A stretch of 64,000 nt of DNA from Arsenicicoccus sp. oral taxon 190 (GTDB lineage Bacteria > Actinomycetota > Actinomycetes > Actinomycetales > Dermatophilaceae). Numbering within the stretch: position 1 is the first letter of the stretch; each line of letters begins with the position of its first letter. This document shows, piece after piece, positions 42,053 through 50,172 of this stretch. Where the stretch lies: positions 930,001 to 994,000 of the forward strand of contig NZ_CP012070.1 of the NCBI RefSeq assembly GCF_001189535.1, read 5' to 3'. The notes beneath the pieces were generated by a model that was not told where the DNA came from, ran no database searches, and worked only from the letters and a program-made list of their open reading frames with translations. Made by a program: the position numbers and the translations under genes.

Positions 42053-42947
42053 TCGTCGAGGTCGACGGCCGTCGGCTGCACGTCCACGACTGGGCGCCGC
42101 AGGCCCCGGCCGAGCTGCCGGTCGTGCTGCTGCACTCGGGCCTCGGGGGCGCGTGGTTCGACTGGGAAGGGGTTGCCGCCGCCCTCGCCGGGGTCGCCCG
42201 GGTGGTCGCGGTCGACCGGCCGGGGTGCGGGACTCACCTGCGCCGGCTGCTCCCCCTGACGTCTCGCTCGTGCGGTGGGCGGACGACGTGGTGGGGGTCC
42301 TCGACGCGCTCGGCGCCCGCACGGCTGTGCTGGTGGGCCACTCCATGGGGGCCTGGCAGGTCGAGGCGGCCACCCGGCGACACCCTGACCGCGTCCGCGC
42401 CCTGGTGCTCTTCGACGGCAGCGTTGCCCCGGCCGAGCCGAACTCCGCACCGAGCCGGGCGACCTCGGCGACCGGCCCCTCCCGCGGGCCGCGCCTCGCC
42501 TCGCTGCTGGTCTCGGCGGTGTCCGCGACCGTGGGGTGGGGCCGGACGGGGCCGCTGCTGCGGCGCCTCGCCGACCGGGGGCTGCCCCGCGCCCCCTGGC
42601 GCGCCGGGCACCGGGCCCGCTGCGCGGTCACCTATGCCCACGAGTCCGTATGGCGCACAATGCTGCTCGAGGACTCCGCCTACCGCCGGCTCGGCGCCGA
42701 GCTCGCGACGCTGCGCACGACCCACCCGCTGCCCGCGGTCCCGGTGACCGTGGTGGCGGCGCTGCCCGGGTGGTGGCCGGCGTCGTGGTCCCGGTGGGGC
42801 GCCCAGCAGGGTCGCCAGGCCGCGGCGCTCGCCCGAACGGCGATGGGGCCGGTGGGCTTTCACGTCATACGGCCCGGGCGTCACCACGTGATGCTGCAGC
42901 ACCCGCGCCAGGTCGCCGCGCTGGTCGAGGCGACCTGGCGCGCGTGA
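42049..42947 (+). pseudogene. Alpha/beta hydrolase, one-base frameshift
   Basis: Frame 1 from GTG 42049 reads VVLLHSGLGGAWFDWEGVAA and VVAVDRPGCG, the oxyanion-hole half of an alpha/beta hydrolase. At about 42227-42231 the sequence must shift to the frame giving DSPAPAAPPDVSLVRW, then the nucleophile elbow VLVGHSMGAWQVEAA, the acid region and a late FHVIRPGRHHVMLQHP with the catalytic His. Adding one G to the GGG run restores a complete ~300-residue enzyme. It is a pseudogene or a sequence error. It is translationally coupled to DUF998. Confidence 0.8.
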
Positions 42948-43389
42948 GGCGCAGGACGCCGGCGCTCCAGGCCGCGACGGCCAGGAGCACGGCGGCCGCG
43001 ACGCCGAGGATCGTGGCCGGGTCCTGGTGCAGCGTGGTCTGGATGAGCCGGGTCGGGACCAGGGCGGCGAACGCGAAGGCGGCGACCGTCCCCAGGTAGG
43101 AGCCGATGAGGTTGCGGGTGTGCATGCGCACGTCACGGCGGCGAATCCCGACGATGCCGAGGGTCAGCGAGCCGAGGGTGACGAGCGAGAGGCCGTGCAG
43201 CCAGCTGAAGCCGTGGGGGTGGATGAGGAAACTGGTGAGGCAGGTGACGACCATCGCCACCGCCCAGGTGCGCCCGAGGTATCGGTGGGCGCGGTCGCGG
43301 CGGCGCCGCCAGATCTGCAGGGGGCCGAGCAGCAGCACGACCAGGGCGGCGACGGCATGGCTGGCGATGAGGGGCGTGAACTCGGTCAT
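42865..43389 (-). CDS. DUF2306-family membrane protein
   Basis: 174 residues with four helices. IASHAVAALVVLLLGPLQIW, RRRDRAHRYLGRTWAVAM and DVRMHTRNLIGSYLGTVAAF are characteristic of DUF2306. The role is unknown; the family often lies beside MerR or redox genes. Its last 83 bases are antisense to the hydrolase 3' end. It is divergent from the MerR gene across a region with paired AAGATAGT repeats. Confidence 0.8.
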   Translation of the reverse strand: MTEFTPLIASHAVAALVVLLLGPLQIWRRRRDRAHRYLGRTWAVAMVVTCLTSFLIHPHGFSWLHGLSLVTLGSLTLGIVGIRRRDVRMHTRNLIGSYLGTVAAFAFAALVPTRLIQTTLHQDPATILGVAAAVLLAVAAWSAGVLRLTRARSPRPARRPGAGAAASRGDARAV

Positions 43390-43396
43390 GGCACCT

Positions 43397-43454
43397 AAGA
43401 TAGTGTCGGTATCCAATGTGGCGCCATCAAGATAGTCGCTGGTCAGAGCACTAT
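43397..43454. promoter_or_regulatory. Repeated AAGATAGT elements in the DUF2306/merR divergent promoter
   Basis: AAGATAGT occurs at 43397-43404 and again at 43429-43436, exactly 32 bases (about three helical turns) apart. GATAGTG...GGTATC and ATAGT-N13-ACTAT give inverted pairings. The segment is AT-rich and lies 8 bases from the DUF2306 start. MerR binding is inferred. Confidence 0.5.
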
Positions 43455-43479
43455 CCGGGCGCTGGAGCAAGAGGTGTCG

Positions 43480-44166
43480 ATGCTGCTGCAGGAGCTCGCC
43501 GAGACGAGCGGCGTGAGCGTCGCGAGCATCAAGTACTACCGGCGCGAGGGGTTGCTGCCGGCGGGGGAACGGGTGACGGCGACGCGGCAGGAGTACGACC
43601 GCCGGCACCTGGAGCGGCTGCGCCTCGTCGGGACGCTGCGCGAGGAGGCCGGGGCGTCCATCAGCGACATCCGGGCGCTCGTGCAGGTCCTCGACGACCC
43701 CGACCAGCCGCTGCTGACCGCGCTGGAGATCGCCCAGGCCATCGCGCTGGGGCTGCCCGCGGCGCCTCACGACGCACCGGTCCCGCCCGACGAGGACGCA
43801 CGGGTGCGCCCATTGCTCGCCGAGCTGGGGTGGCCCGACATCCCGTCCGGCCCGCGGGCGGCCCTGGACGCGCTGCTGCGGTCGATGGAGGCGGCGGCGA
43901 TCCCTGCGGGACCCGAGGTGCTGGCGCGGTACGGCCGGCTGCTGGACGAGCTGGCGCGCGGGGACCTGGCGGCCATGCACCGGCCGGCCGAGGCTGCCGC
44001 TGATGCTGCGGAGGAGCCGTCGGACGACGTGGTGGTGACCCGCGTGGTGGCGGGCACGGTGTCCTACGGACGCCTGGCCCAAGTCCTGCGGGCGCTCGGC
44101 CACGCATCCCTGAGCGTCGCCGCCTACGACCTGATCGACGGCGGTCGGCCCCGCCCGGGTCGGTGA
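43480..44166 (+). CDS. MerR-family transcriptional regulator
   Basis: 228 residues from ATG 43480 (GAGG seven bases ahead). LLQELAETSGVSVASIKYYR followed by REGLLPAGERVTATRQEY is the MerR winged helix with the conserved Arg-Glu-Gly-Leu turn. Two helical blocks follow; the C-terminal ligand domain has no cysteine pattern, so a metal sensor is unlikely. It probably controls the divergent DUF2306 gene. The C-terminal segment VSYGRLAQVLRALGHASLSV is not typical and may be an effector-binding helix. Confidence 0.88.
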   Translation: MLLQELAETSGVSVASIKYYRREGLLPAGERVTATRQEYDRRHLERLRLVGTLREEAGASISDIRALVQVLDDPDQPLLTALEIAQAIALGLPAAPHDAPVPPDEDARVRPLLAELGWPDIPSGPRAALDALLRSMEAAAIPAGPEVLARYGRLLDELARGDLAAMHRPAEAAADAAEEPSDDVVVTRVVAGTVSYGRLAQVLRALGHASLSVAAYDLIDGGRPRPGR

Positions 44167-44328
44167 CGCAGGCCGGCCCCGCGACCGAGCGCGGTATGCC
44201 GCTCCCAGGGGCCTACTCGCGCAAGCTCTGACCGAGGCGCCGTCCCACCCGACCCCCTCGCCGCGAACTGCTTCCCCGGACGCCACGCAGATGGCAGTCT
44301 TGGTCACGCACCGTGGCGAGGGGGACGC

Positions 44329-44985
44329 ATGAGGTATCCGGGGTGGACGACGGCGGCCGCTGCTGCGGCTCTCGTGGTGACGGTGATGCCGGTGATGACG
44401 GCGTGCAGCGGACCCGCCGACACCACCGGCGCCGCGAGCGCGTCACCGTCGGCCACCGAGACCGCCACCGGAGCCAGCACCGGGGCGCCGGGCGCCCCGT
44501 CGACCGGCACCGCCGCCCCCTCCGTCACGCCGGCGATCCCCAGCTCCGCTGCGACGCCGTCCGCGAGCGGGACGGCGGCGACGCGGCATACGAGCTCACC
44601 CACCCCCGGCGCCACGCCTCAGGGCCCGGTGCGCAGGGTGGGCGCGCCGCTGCGCACGCCCCAGGAGATCGACGCCCAGCTCCCCGAGGCGCACGGGCTG
44701 CGCGCGTTCGCCAAGGAGCAGCTGGCGCGCGCCGACCAGGACAACGGCTGCCGGATGGCGCTGTCCGTCGATGCCCTCGACCCCGAGACGTCGCTGGCGG
44801 GCGGCTTCTCGGGGTGCGGGGGATACGCGGTCATCTGGGGTCGCAAGGGCGGCCGGTGGGTCGAGGTGTGGGGCGGTCAGGATGTCCCCGCGTGTGCTGA
44901 CCTGCGCGCCAAAGGCGCTCGCCTCAACCCCGCCGTCGTCGGGCAGTGCTGGGACGGCTCGGCCGTGGTCCCTTACCGACCCTGA
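44329..44985 (+). CDS. Lipoprotein with C-terminal Cys-containing domain shared with the 50-kb gene
   Basis: 218 residues. A signal peptide ends in VMPVMTAC, followed by an 85-residue Ser/Thr/Ala/Pro linker, then a folded domain of about 90 residues (HGLRAFAKEQLARADQDNG, CRMALSVDALDPETSLAGGF, YAVIWGRKGGRWVEVWGGQD, LRAKGARLNPAVVGQCW). The same domain ends the lipoprotein at 50173-51378 with matching cysteines. It would be anchored outside the membrane. No family was recognised. The gene stop overlaps the converging isochorismatase gene by 13 bases. Confidence 0.72.
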   Translation: MRYPGWTTAAAAAALVVTVMPVMTACSGPADTTGAASASPSATETATGASTGAPGAPSTGTAAPSVTPAIPSSAATPSASGTAATRHTSSPTPGATPQGPVRRVGAPLRTPQEIDAQLPEAHGLRAFAKEQLARADQDNGCRMALSVDALDPETSLAGGFSGCGGYAVIWGRKGGRWVEVWGGQDVPACADLRAKGARLNPAVVGQCWDGSAVVPYRP

Positions 44986-45584
44986 GGCCCAGGCACGCCA
45001 CCGTCAGCCTGCGGGACCGTGGCCAGCACCTCGGCGGTGGCCGCGAGCCTGATCTGCGGCTCGAAGAGGCTCATCACCTGCAGCGCCGCCGCGTGGTTGT
45101 CCGGCGTCGAGCCGGCGCACGCGTCCGTCACCACGGTCACGGTGGCGCCGGCGTCGGCCGCGGCGAGGGCCGTCGCGATGACGCAGCAGTCCGTCGACAC
45201 GCCGGTCAGGACGAGCTGCGGTGCGTCGCCGACGATCTCGCGCAGGCCGGCACCCCACTTGCCGAAGGTCGGCTCGGTGACCACGGGCGCGGCGGCCAGG
45301 GTGGCGGCGAGCGCGGGGGCGACGGCATACGTCGCGTGGTCGTCGGGCACGAGCGCGAAGGGCCACTGCTCGTAGTAGGGCCGCCAGGACCCCTGCGGCT
45401 CGACCGGCGCGACGAACCGGGTCACCACCACCCGGTCCGCGAATCCCGCTGCGAGAGCGCGCACCCGGGGCACGATGGCAGGGAACATCGGTGACCCCCA
45501 AGGACTCTCGGGCGCGGCGAAGATCACCTGCGGGTCGATCACCACGAGCCAGGGCCGTATGCCGCTGCCGGGGTCACCGCGCAT
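44973..45584 (-). CDS. Isochorismatase-fold cysteine hydrolase
   Basis: 203 residues. The catalytic triad is visible as Asp in LVVIDPQVIFA, Lys in TFGKWGAGL and Cys in LTGVSTDCCVIATALAA. The family hydrolyses nicotinamide, N-carbamoyl compounds or ureidoacrylate. It starts 11 bases before the NCS1 permease gene ends, so it is co-translated with it. That pairing suggests salvage of a nucleobase, hydantoin or nicotinamide-type compound (inference). Confidence 0.87.
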   Translation of the reverse strand: MRGDPGSGIRPWLVVIDPQVIFAAPESPWGSPMFPAIVPRVRALAAGFADRVVVTRFVAPVEPQGSWRPYYEQWPFALVPDDHATYAVAPALAATLAAAPVVTEPTFGKWGAGLREIVGDAPQLVLTGVSTDCCVIATALAAADAGATVTVVTDACAGSTPDNHAAALQVMSLFEPQIRLAATAEVLATVPQADGGVPGPQGR

Positions 45585-47073
45585 CGACGGACTCCTGACG
45601 ACGAACTCGACCGCGCCGCAGCACGATCCCGCCGACGAGGCCGATGAGCAGCGCGAGCAGCACGCCGATGTTGGAGTAGGGCCAGGCGCCGTCCCAGCCC
45701 TGCGCGGTGCGCGTGCCGAGGCCGAGCGGCTGGAGCAGGTAGCCCTGCCAGTTGTTCCAGGCGGCGTCGGCGGCGAAGGTGTTGACCACGAGCCCCCAGC
45801 CGATGACGGACGCAACCGCCATGAGGGCCAACGAGATCCAGTCGACGCTGCCGTAGCGACCGCGCGCGTCGAAGAGCGCGTCCTCGTCGTAGTCGTGGCG
45901 CCGCAGGGCGATGTCGCCGATCATGACGCCGGCCCACGCGGCCAGCGGGACGCCCAGCGTGATCAGGAAGCTCTGGAACGGTCCAAGGAAGCTCTGCGCG
46001 AAGAAGACCACCCAGATCGTGCCGGCCGTGAGGATGATCCCGTCTACGAGAGCCGCTGCGGGACGGGGGATCCGGACGCCGAGCGAGAGCAGCGTCAGGC
46101 CGGAGGAGTAGATGCCGAGGACCGCTCCGGAGACGAGCGCGAGCACCGCGGCGACGAGGAAGATCACGAGGAACCACGTCGGCAGGATGGTGGCGAGGGT
46201 GCCGATGGGGTCGGCGGTGATGCCCTCGGCGAGCTTGGGGTCGGAGCCGGCGAGCAGCAGGCCGTAGAGCACCAGCAGGGTGGGAGCGATGGCGCCGCCC
46301 AGCGTGTTCCACGCGACGATGGCGCCGCTGGAGGCGTCGCGGCGCTGGTAGCGCGACCAGTCCGCAGCGATGTTGATCCACCCGAGACCGAACCCGGTCA
46401 TCACCATCACCAGCGCCCCGACGACGGACTGCCAGGAGCCCGAAGGGAGTCCGCGCACCGCGTCCCAGTGGACGTGGCCCAGCGTGAGGGCGATGTAGAC
46501 GATCGTGGCCGCGCCCGTCAGCCAGGTCAGCACCGACTGCAGCCGCATGATGATGTGGTAGCCCGCGACCGAGGCCAGCACGATGATCGCGGCCACGACG
46601 ACGGTGGCGATGACCTTGGTCGACGTCCCCCCGTCCCACCCGAGCCGACCGAAGATCGTGGACGTCGCCAGCACCGCCATGATCGCGAGGAAGGTCTCCC
46701 ACCCGATCGACACCAGCCAGGACATGACGCCGGGCACCTTCTGCCCCTGCACGCCGAACGCCGCGCGGCTCAGGATCATCGTCGGCGCCGACCCGCGCTT
46801 GCCGGCGATCGCGATGATCCCGCACAGCGCAAAGCTGAGCACGACGCCGACCACGGCGACCACGGCCGCCTGCGCGAACGAGATGCCGAAGCCGAGCACG
46901 TAGGCGGCATACGAGATCCCGAAGACACTCACGTTGGCGGCGAACCACGGCCAGAACAGGTCGTGCGGGCGGGCGGTGCGCGCCGCCTCGTCGATGATCT
47001 CGATGCCGGTGGTCTCGACCCGTCGGCGCTGGACCTCGGTGGCGGTGGTGCCTCGCGGCGACGTCGCTGTCAT
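45574..47073 (-). CDS. NCS1-family nucleobase/hydantoin permease
   Basis: 499 residues with 12 helices. FWPWFAANVSVFGISYAAYV, GKRGSAPTMILSRAAFGVQG, WLVSIGWETF and GFGLGWINIAADWSRYQRR are conserved in cytosine/allantoin/hydantoin transporters of NCS1. GVPLAAWAGVMIGD covers the late helix. It imports a nucleobase-like substrate with a cation. The ATG at 47073 is used; the longer frame upstream runs antisense into the domain-duplication cassette. Confidence 0.88.
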   Translation of the reverse strand: MTATSPRGTTATEVQRRRVETTGIEIIDEAARTARPHDLFWPWFAANVSVFGISYAAYVLGFGISFAQAAVVAVVGVVLSFALCGIIAIAGKRGSAPTMILSRAAFGVQGQKVPGVMSWLVSIGWETFLAIMAVLATSTIFGRLGWDGGTSTKVIATVVVAAIIVLASVAGYHIIMRLQSVLTWLTGAATIVYIALTLGHVHWDAVRGLPSGSWQSVVGALVMVMTGFGLGWINIAADWSRYQRRDASSGAIVAWNTLGGAIAPTLLVLYGLLLAGSDPKLAEGITADPIGTLATILPTWFLVIFLVAAVLALVSGAVLGIYSSGLTLLSLGVRIPRPAAALVDGIILTAGTIWVVFFAQSFLGPFQSFLITLGVPLAAWAGVMIGDIALRRHDYDEDALFDARGRYGSVDWISLALMAVASVIGWGLVVNTFAADAAWNNWQGYLLQPLGLGTRTAQGWDGAWPYSNIGVLLALLIGLVGGIVLRRGRVRRQESVDAR

Positions 47074-47170
47074 GGTCCTTATGCTCTCATTGAGTGGAGG
47101 CCCGAGGTAGGTCATCAGGGATCGTGATGATGCGGACCGGGGCGCCGATGGCGTCCCTAGCGTCATCGCC

Positions 47171-47491
47171 ATGAGCCAGACCATCAGACACCACTGGACC
47201 GGGTTGAAGGGTCGCCGTGCCCTGAACTTCAACTGGGACGCGATCGACCACGACTCCGTCGTCCTGGTGACCGCCTCGGAGTACGCCCTCAACGCGGCGG
47301 CCCCCGCCACCTCCCAGCGCTTCGTCGGCGCCGCGAGCATCACCGTCGCCAACGTCACCCCGCACGGCCCGCCGTACGACCCCAACCACGGCGTGACCTT
47401 CGTCGTGGACGTCGCGTGGGGGACGCCGCTCAACGTGGTCACCGACATCACAGTCCTGGACTCCAAGCCGGTCTGGATCGGGACGCCATGA
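47171..47491 (+). CDS. Single-domain protein, duplicate of the N-terminal domain of the next gene
   Basis: 106 residues. HHWTGLKGRRALNFNWDAID, VTASEYALNAAAPATSQRFV, ASITVANVTPHGPPYD and HGVTFVVDVAWGTPLNVVTD are repeated almost identically as residues 1-100 of the downstream protease. It looks beta-rich with no signal peptide or membrane segment. It overlaps the next gene by four bases (ATGA). No family was recognised. It may be a stand-alone partner or immunity-like version of the protease's own domain. Confidence 0.72.
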   Translation: MSQTIRHHWTGLKGRRALNFNWDAIDHDSVVLVTASEYALNAAAPATSQRFVGAASITVANVTPHGPPYDPNHGVTFVVDVAWGTPLNVVTDITVLDSKPVWIGTP

Positions 47492-48288
47492 GCGACATCG
47501 CGATCCGCAAGTACTGGTCCGGGCTTCGGGGCCGGGTCCCGCTCAACATCAACTGGGACCAGGTCGACGCAGACTCCGCCGTCTACGTCACGGCGTCGGA
47601 GTACACCCTCAACCGGGCCGCGCCCGCGACGTCACAGCGTTTCGTCGGGGACGCCAGCATCACGGTTCGCAACGTCACCCCGCACGGCCCGCCCTACGAC
47701 GCCAACCACGGCGTGACGTTCGTCGTGGACGTCGCGTGGGGGGCGCCGCTCGACGTGGTCACCGACGTCGTGCTGCTGGACCGCCCGCGCGGCTCGCAGC
47801 ACCCGCCGCTCGACTGGCGGCGCCTCGCGTTCACCGTGCAGCACCAGCTGCAGACCAACTGGTGCTGGTGCGCGGTGACGGTCAGCGTGGCCAACTTCTA
47901 CGGCGCATCCCTCACCCAGTGCACCTTCGCCAACACCTTCCTCAGCCGCACCGACTGCTGCACCGCGGCCGGCGGGTCCGGGCCCTGCAACCAGCAGGCC
48001 CGCCTGGGTGACGCGCTGCGGACGGCCGGGCACCTCGCGAGCGTCTCGCCGTCGCAACCGAGCTTCGCCACCATCCAGGGCGAGATCGACGGCGGCAGAC
48101 CTGCCTGCGTCCGCATCGAGTGGAGCGGCGGCGGCGGCCACTTCGTCGTCGTCGACGGCTACCTCGCGCAGGACCAGTTCGTCGGGGTCGAGGACCCCTG
48201 GTCCGGCGCCACCGACGTGCGGCTCTCCACGCTCAACAGCTCCTACCTGGGCACCGGCAGGGTGACCCACTCCTACCTGACACGCTGA
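47488..48288 (+). CDS. Papain-like cysteine protease fused to the duplicated N-terminal domain
   Basis: 266 residues. Residues 1-100 are the duplicated domain of the preceding gene. From about 110 the sequence fits a papain-fold protease of the AvrRpt2/C39-like kind. The catalytic Cys is in TNWCWCAVTVSVANFYG (about residue 126), the His in GGHFVVVDGYL (about 217) and the Asp region in VEDPWSGATDV. A Cys-rich segment (TQCTFAN, TDCCTAAG, GPCNQQA) lies between. No secretion signal is seen. The middle gene of a three-gene unit; target unknown. Confidence 0.75.
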   Translation: MSDIAIRKYWSGLRGRVPLNINWDQVDADSAVYVTASEYTLNRAAPATSQRFVGDASITVRNVTPHGPPYDANHGVTFVVDVAWGAPLDVVTDVVLLDRPRGSQHPPLDWRRLAFTVQHQLQTNWCWCAVTVSVANFYGASLTQCTFANTFLSRTDCCTAAGGSGPCNQQARLGDALRTAGHLASVSPSQPSFATIQGEIDGGRPACVRIEWSGGGGHFVVVDGYLAQDQFVGVEDPWSGATDVRLSTLNSSYLGTGRVTHSYLTR

Positions 48289-48299
48289 GAGGTATGCCG

Positions 48300-48866
48300 A
48301 TGAGCACCTACGTGCCCGAACCACCGCCCGGCCTCCGTGACGAGATCGCCGGCACGGTCACCGATCTCATCGCTGCCCGGGCGAGCCAACCCGGGGACGA
48401 CCAGGCAGGCGGGGCCCCGCCCCAGTCGTGGCCGACCTACCACCTGGGCGCCGACGCCCTCCGGTCAGGCGACGCGCTGTCGCAGGCGATGCCGATCGGC
48501 TGGCTGTCCGTCGTGCACCGCGCCGGACTGACCGCGCTGGCCGAGCTGGACGTGCCGGGAGATGCCTCGCCCGAGGTCCGGCAGGTCTCGTATGGCGACC
48601 TCGCCCGGGGCGTCGCGAGGCTGAGCGAGGCGGCGCGGGGCCTGGACGACGAGCTCGGCGGAGGGGCTCCGCTGGAGCAACGCTTGTTGCGCGTGCCGGC
48701 GTGCCTGTTCATGGGGTTGTGGCTCCACGACGACGCCGACCCCTCACGCGACGTCGTGATCCCGAGCGAGCCGACGCCGCCGGCCTTCGAGGCGGGGCGG
48801 CCCTATCCGATGGCGGAGGCCCTCGAGACCCTCGCCGCCACCGTGGTCGAGGCGCCCGAGCCCTGA
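48300..48866 (+). CDS. Hypothetical protein, third gene of the papain-protease cassette
   Basis: 188 residues. GAGAGG seven bases before ATG 48300 sets the start; the ATG at 48294 is too close to it. The sequence is acidic and soluble with SWPTYHLGADALRSGDALSQ, GWLSVVHRAGLTALAELDV and CLFMGLWLHDDADPSRDV. No motif was recognised. It follows the protease gene by 11 bases and so probably acts with it. It converges with the LysR gene, overlapping its 3' end by 64 bases. Confidence 0.65.
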   Translation: MSTYVPEPPPGLRDEIAGTVTDLIAARASQPGDDQAGGAPPQSWPTYHLGADALRSGDALSQAMPIGWLSVVHRAGLTALAELDVPGDASPEVRQVSYGDLARGVARLSEAARGLDDELGGGAPLEQRLLRVPACLFMGLWLHDDADPSRDVVIPSEPTPPAFEAGRPYPMAEALETLAATVVEAPEP

Positions 48867-49813
48867 CCGGGCTCGTCGGCGGTGGAGACGCTCGTCTTCG
48901 GCGTCGATCGCGTCGACCGCGTCGACCGCGTCGAGAGCATGGACGACACCGTGGCCGGAGCCAACGCGGCCACCGCCCGGACCTCCGGGCGGTGGTCGTT
49001 GGCGCGATGGGCGACCTCGAGCCAGGACTCGGCCACGCCGGTGAGTGGGCGCCAGACGTCGCCGTCCGGCGGCACCACGAACGGCGCCGAGGGAGAGATC
49101 ATCACGTGCCGCGGGTCCTCCAACGGCTCCAGGCACTGCGCGAACCGGTCGACGTCACGGGCGAGCCGGGGCGGAGCGCCGCGATCGGTCCACGCGCACC
49201 AGTAGCGGTCCCACGTCAGGGGGACGCCCTCCAGGCGGTGCAGCGGCCTCCCGAGGATCGCCTCCACCGGCACGACCGCCATCGCGGCAAGGGGGCTGGC
49301 GGCCGTCACCCGGACCCCCACCCGCAGCGGGTGCAGCAGCCGCGAGACGAGCCGGGGGTCGTCGAGCGGGCCCGGCACGACCTGCAGGTCGGCGAGGTGG
49401 GCCAGCAGGTCGTTGCCGATCTGGGCGGGGCGCTCCAGCAGGACCAGGCTGAGCCGCACCCGCGGCAGGACCCGGGCCGCGAGGCCGGCCAGCCGCTCCG
49501 CATACGGCCGGACCGTCGAGGGGGCGAATCCGACGACGAGGTGCGGAGCCGCCCCGCCGGCTTCGCGCGCTTCCGCAAGCAGTGCGTCGTGCTCGGCGAC
49601 GAGCCGCACGGCTCTCGGGAGCAGCCGCTCCCCGAGCGGGGTGAGGATGGCGCCGCGCCGGCCCCGCATGATCACCGAGCCGCCGGCCTGGCGGTCGAAG
49701 GCGTTGAGATGAGCGGTGATGGCCGGTTGGGAGTAGCCGAGCTCACGCGCCGCCGCCGTCACGGAACCCGTCCGCACCACGGCGAGGAAGGATCGCACGA
49801 GCTGGATCTCCAC
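48803..49813 (-). CDS. LysR-family transcriptional regulator
   Basis: 336 residues from GTG 49813. The winged helix is clear: LVRSFLAVVRTGSVTAAARE followed by LGYSQPAITAHLNAFDRQ. The effector domain starts at HLVVGFAPSTVRPYAERL and ends near VRAVAALAP. The last 40 residues carry an STRSTRSTRSTPKT run from a GTC/GAC-type DNA repeat and overlap the converging gene. It shares no promoter with a target gene, so its regulon is not readable. Confidence 0.88.
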   Translation of the reverse strand: MEIQLVRSFLAVVRTGSVTAAARELGYSQPAITAHLNAFDRQAGGSVIMRGRRGAILTPLGERLLPRAVRLVAEHDALLAEAREAGGAAPHLVVGFAPSTVRPYAERLAGLAARVLPRVRLSLVLLERPAQIGNDLLAHLADLQVVPGPLDDPRLVSRLLHPLRVGVRVTAASPLAAMAVVPVEAILGRPLHRLEGVPLTWDRYWCAWTDRGAPPRLARDVDRFAQCLEPLEDPRHVMISPSAPFVVPPDGDVWRPLTGVAESWLEVAHRANDHRPEVRAVAALAPATVSSMLSTRSTRSTRSTPKTSVSTADEPGQGSGASTTVAARVSRASAIG

Positions 49814-50001
49814 GTCCCCACGCTAGACCTGTGGATGTGACCTGCGCCACACTCCTGGGTCTTGCATGCCCGTCGTGGATCCGCTCTGCCCGGAGCCGCG
49901 TGGGGCCTACTCCAAAAATCATGTAGCGACCCACCCAGATGACCCTGCCGGTCCTCCAGCCTGGCGTCGCGTGCAGACACAGCGGAACCCTTGGCACACC
50001 T
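49814..50001. other. Spacer between the LysR gene and the REP-like hairpin
   Basis: No gene is seen. It includes the least GC-biased part around CAAAAATCATGTAGCGACC, which could hold the lysR promoter, but I cannot assign boxes. The ORFs crossing it in either direction are not protein-like. Confidence 0.4.
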
Positions 50002-50049
50002 GATTGCGGAAACCTGGGCACGCTGGACGGTGCTCAGGTTTCCGCAATC
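50002..50049. repeat. 48-bp REP-like hairpin, copy 1
   Basis: Perfect 15-base arms GATTGCGGAAACCTG and CAGGTTTCCGCAATC flank GGCACGCTGGACGGTGCT, which can itself pair (GCAC/GTGC). A copy identical except for one right-arm base is at 51432-51479, on the other side of the lipoprotein gene and in the same orientation. Confidence 0.8.
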
Positions 50050-50172
50050 TTGGTCGATTGGGGCGGCGGGGTATGGGGTGACGCTGGTCAGGCGGCCAGC
50101 TGGGGGATTTTGCTCACACGCAGCGATCAGGGATGCCACAGTGTTGTCACTGCATCTCAGAGGGGGGCTCAC

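Noticed and set aside
44973..45815. Extended 280-residue isochorismatase start
   Set aside because: The extra 77 residues run antisense through the NCS1 gene end and are Ser/Ala/Pro-rich. ATG 45584 fits the family start.
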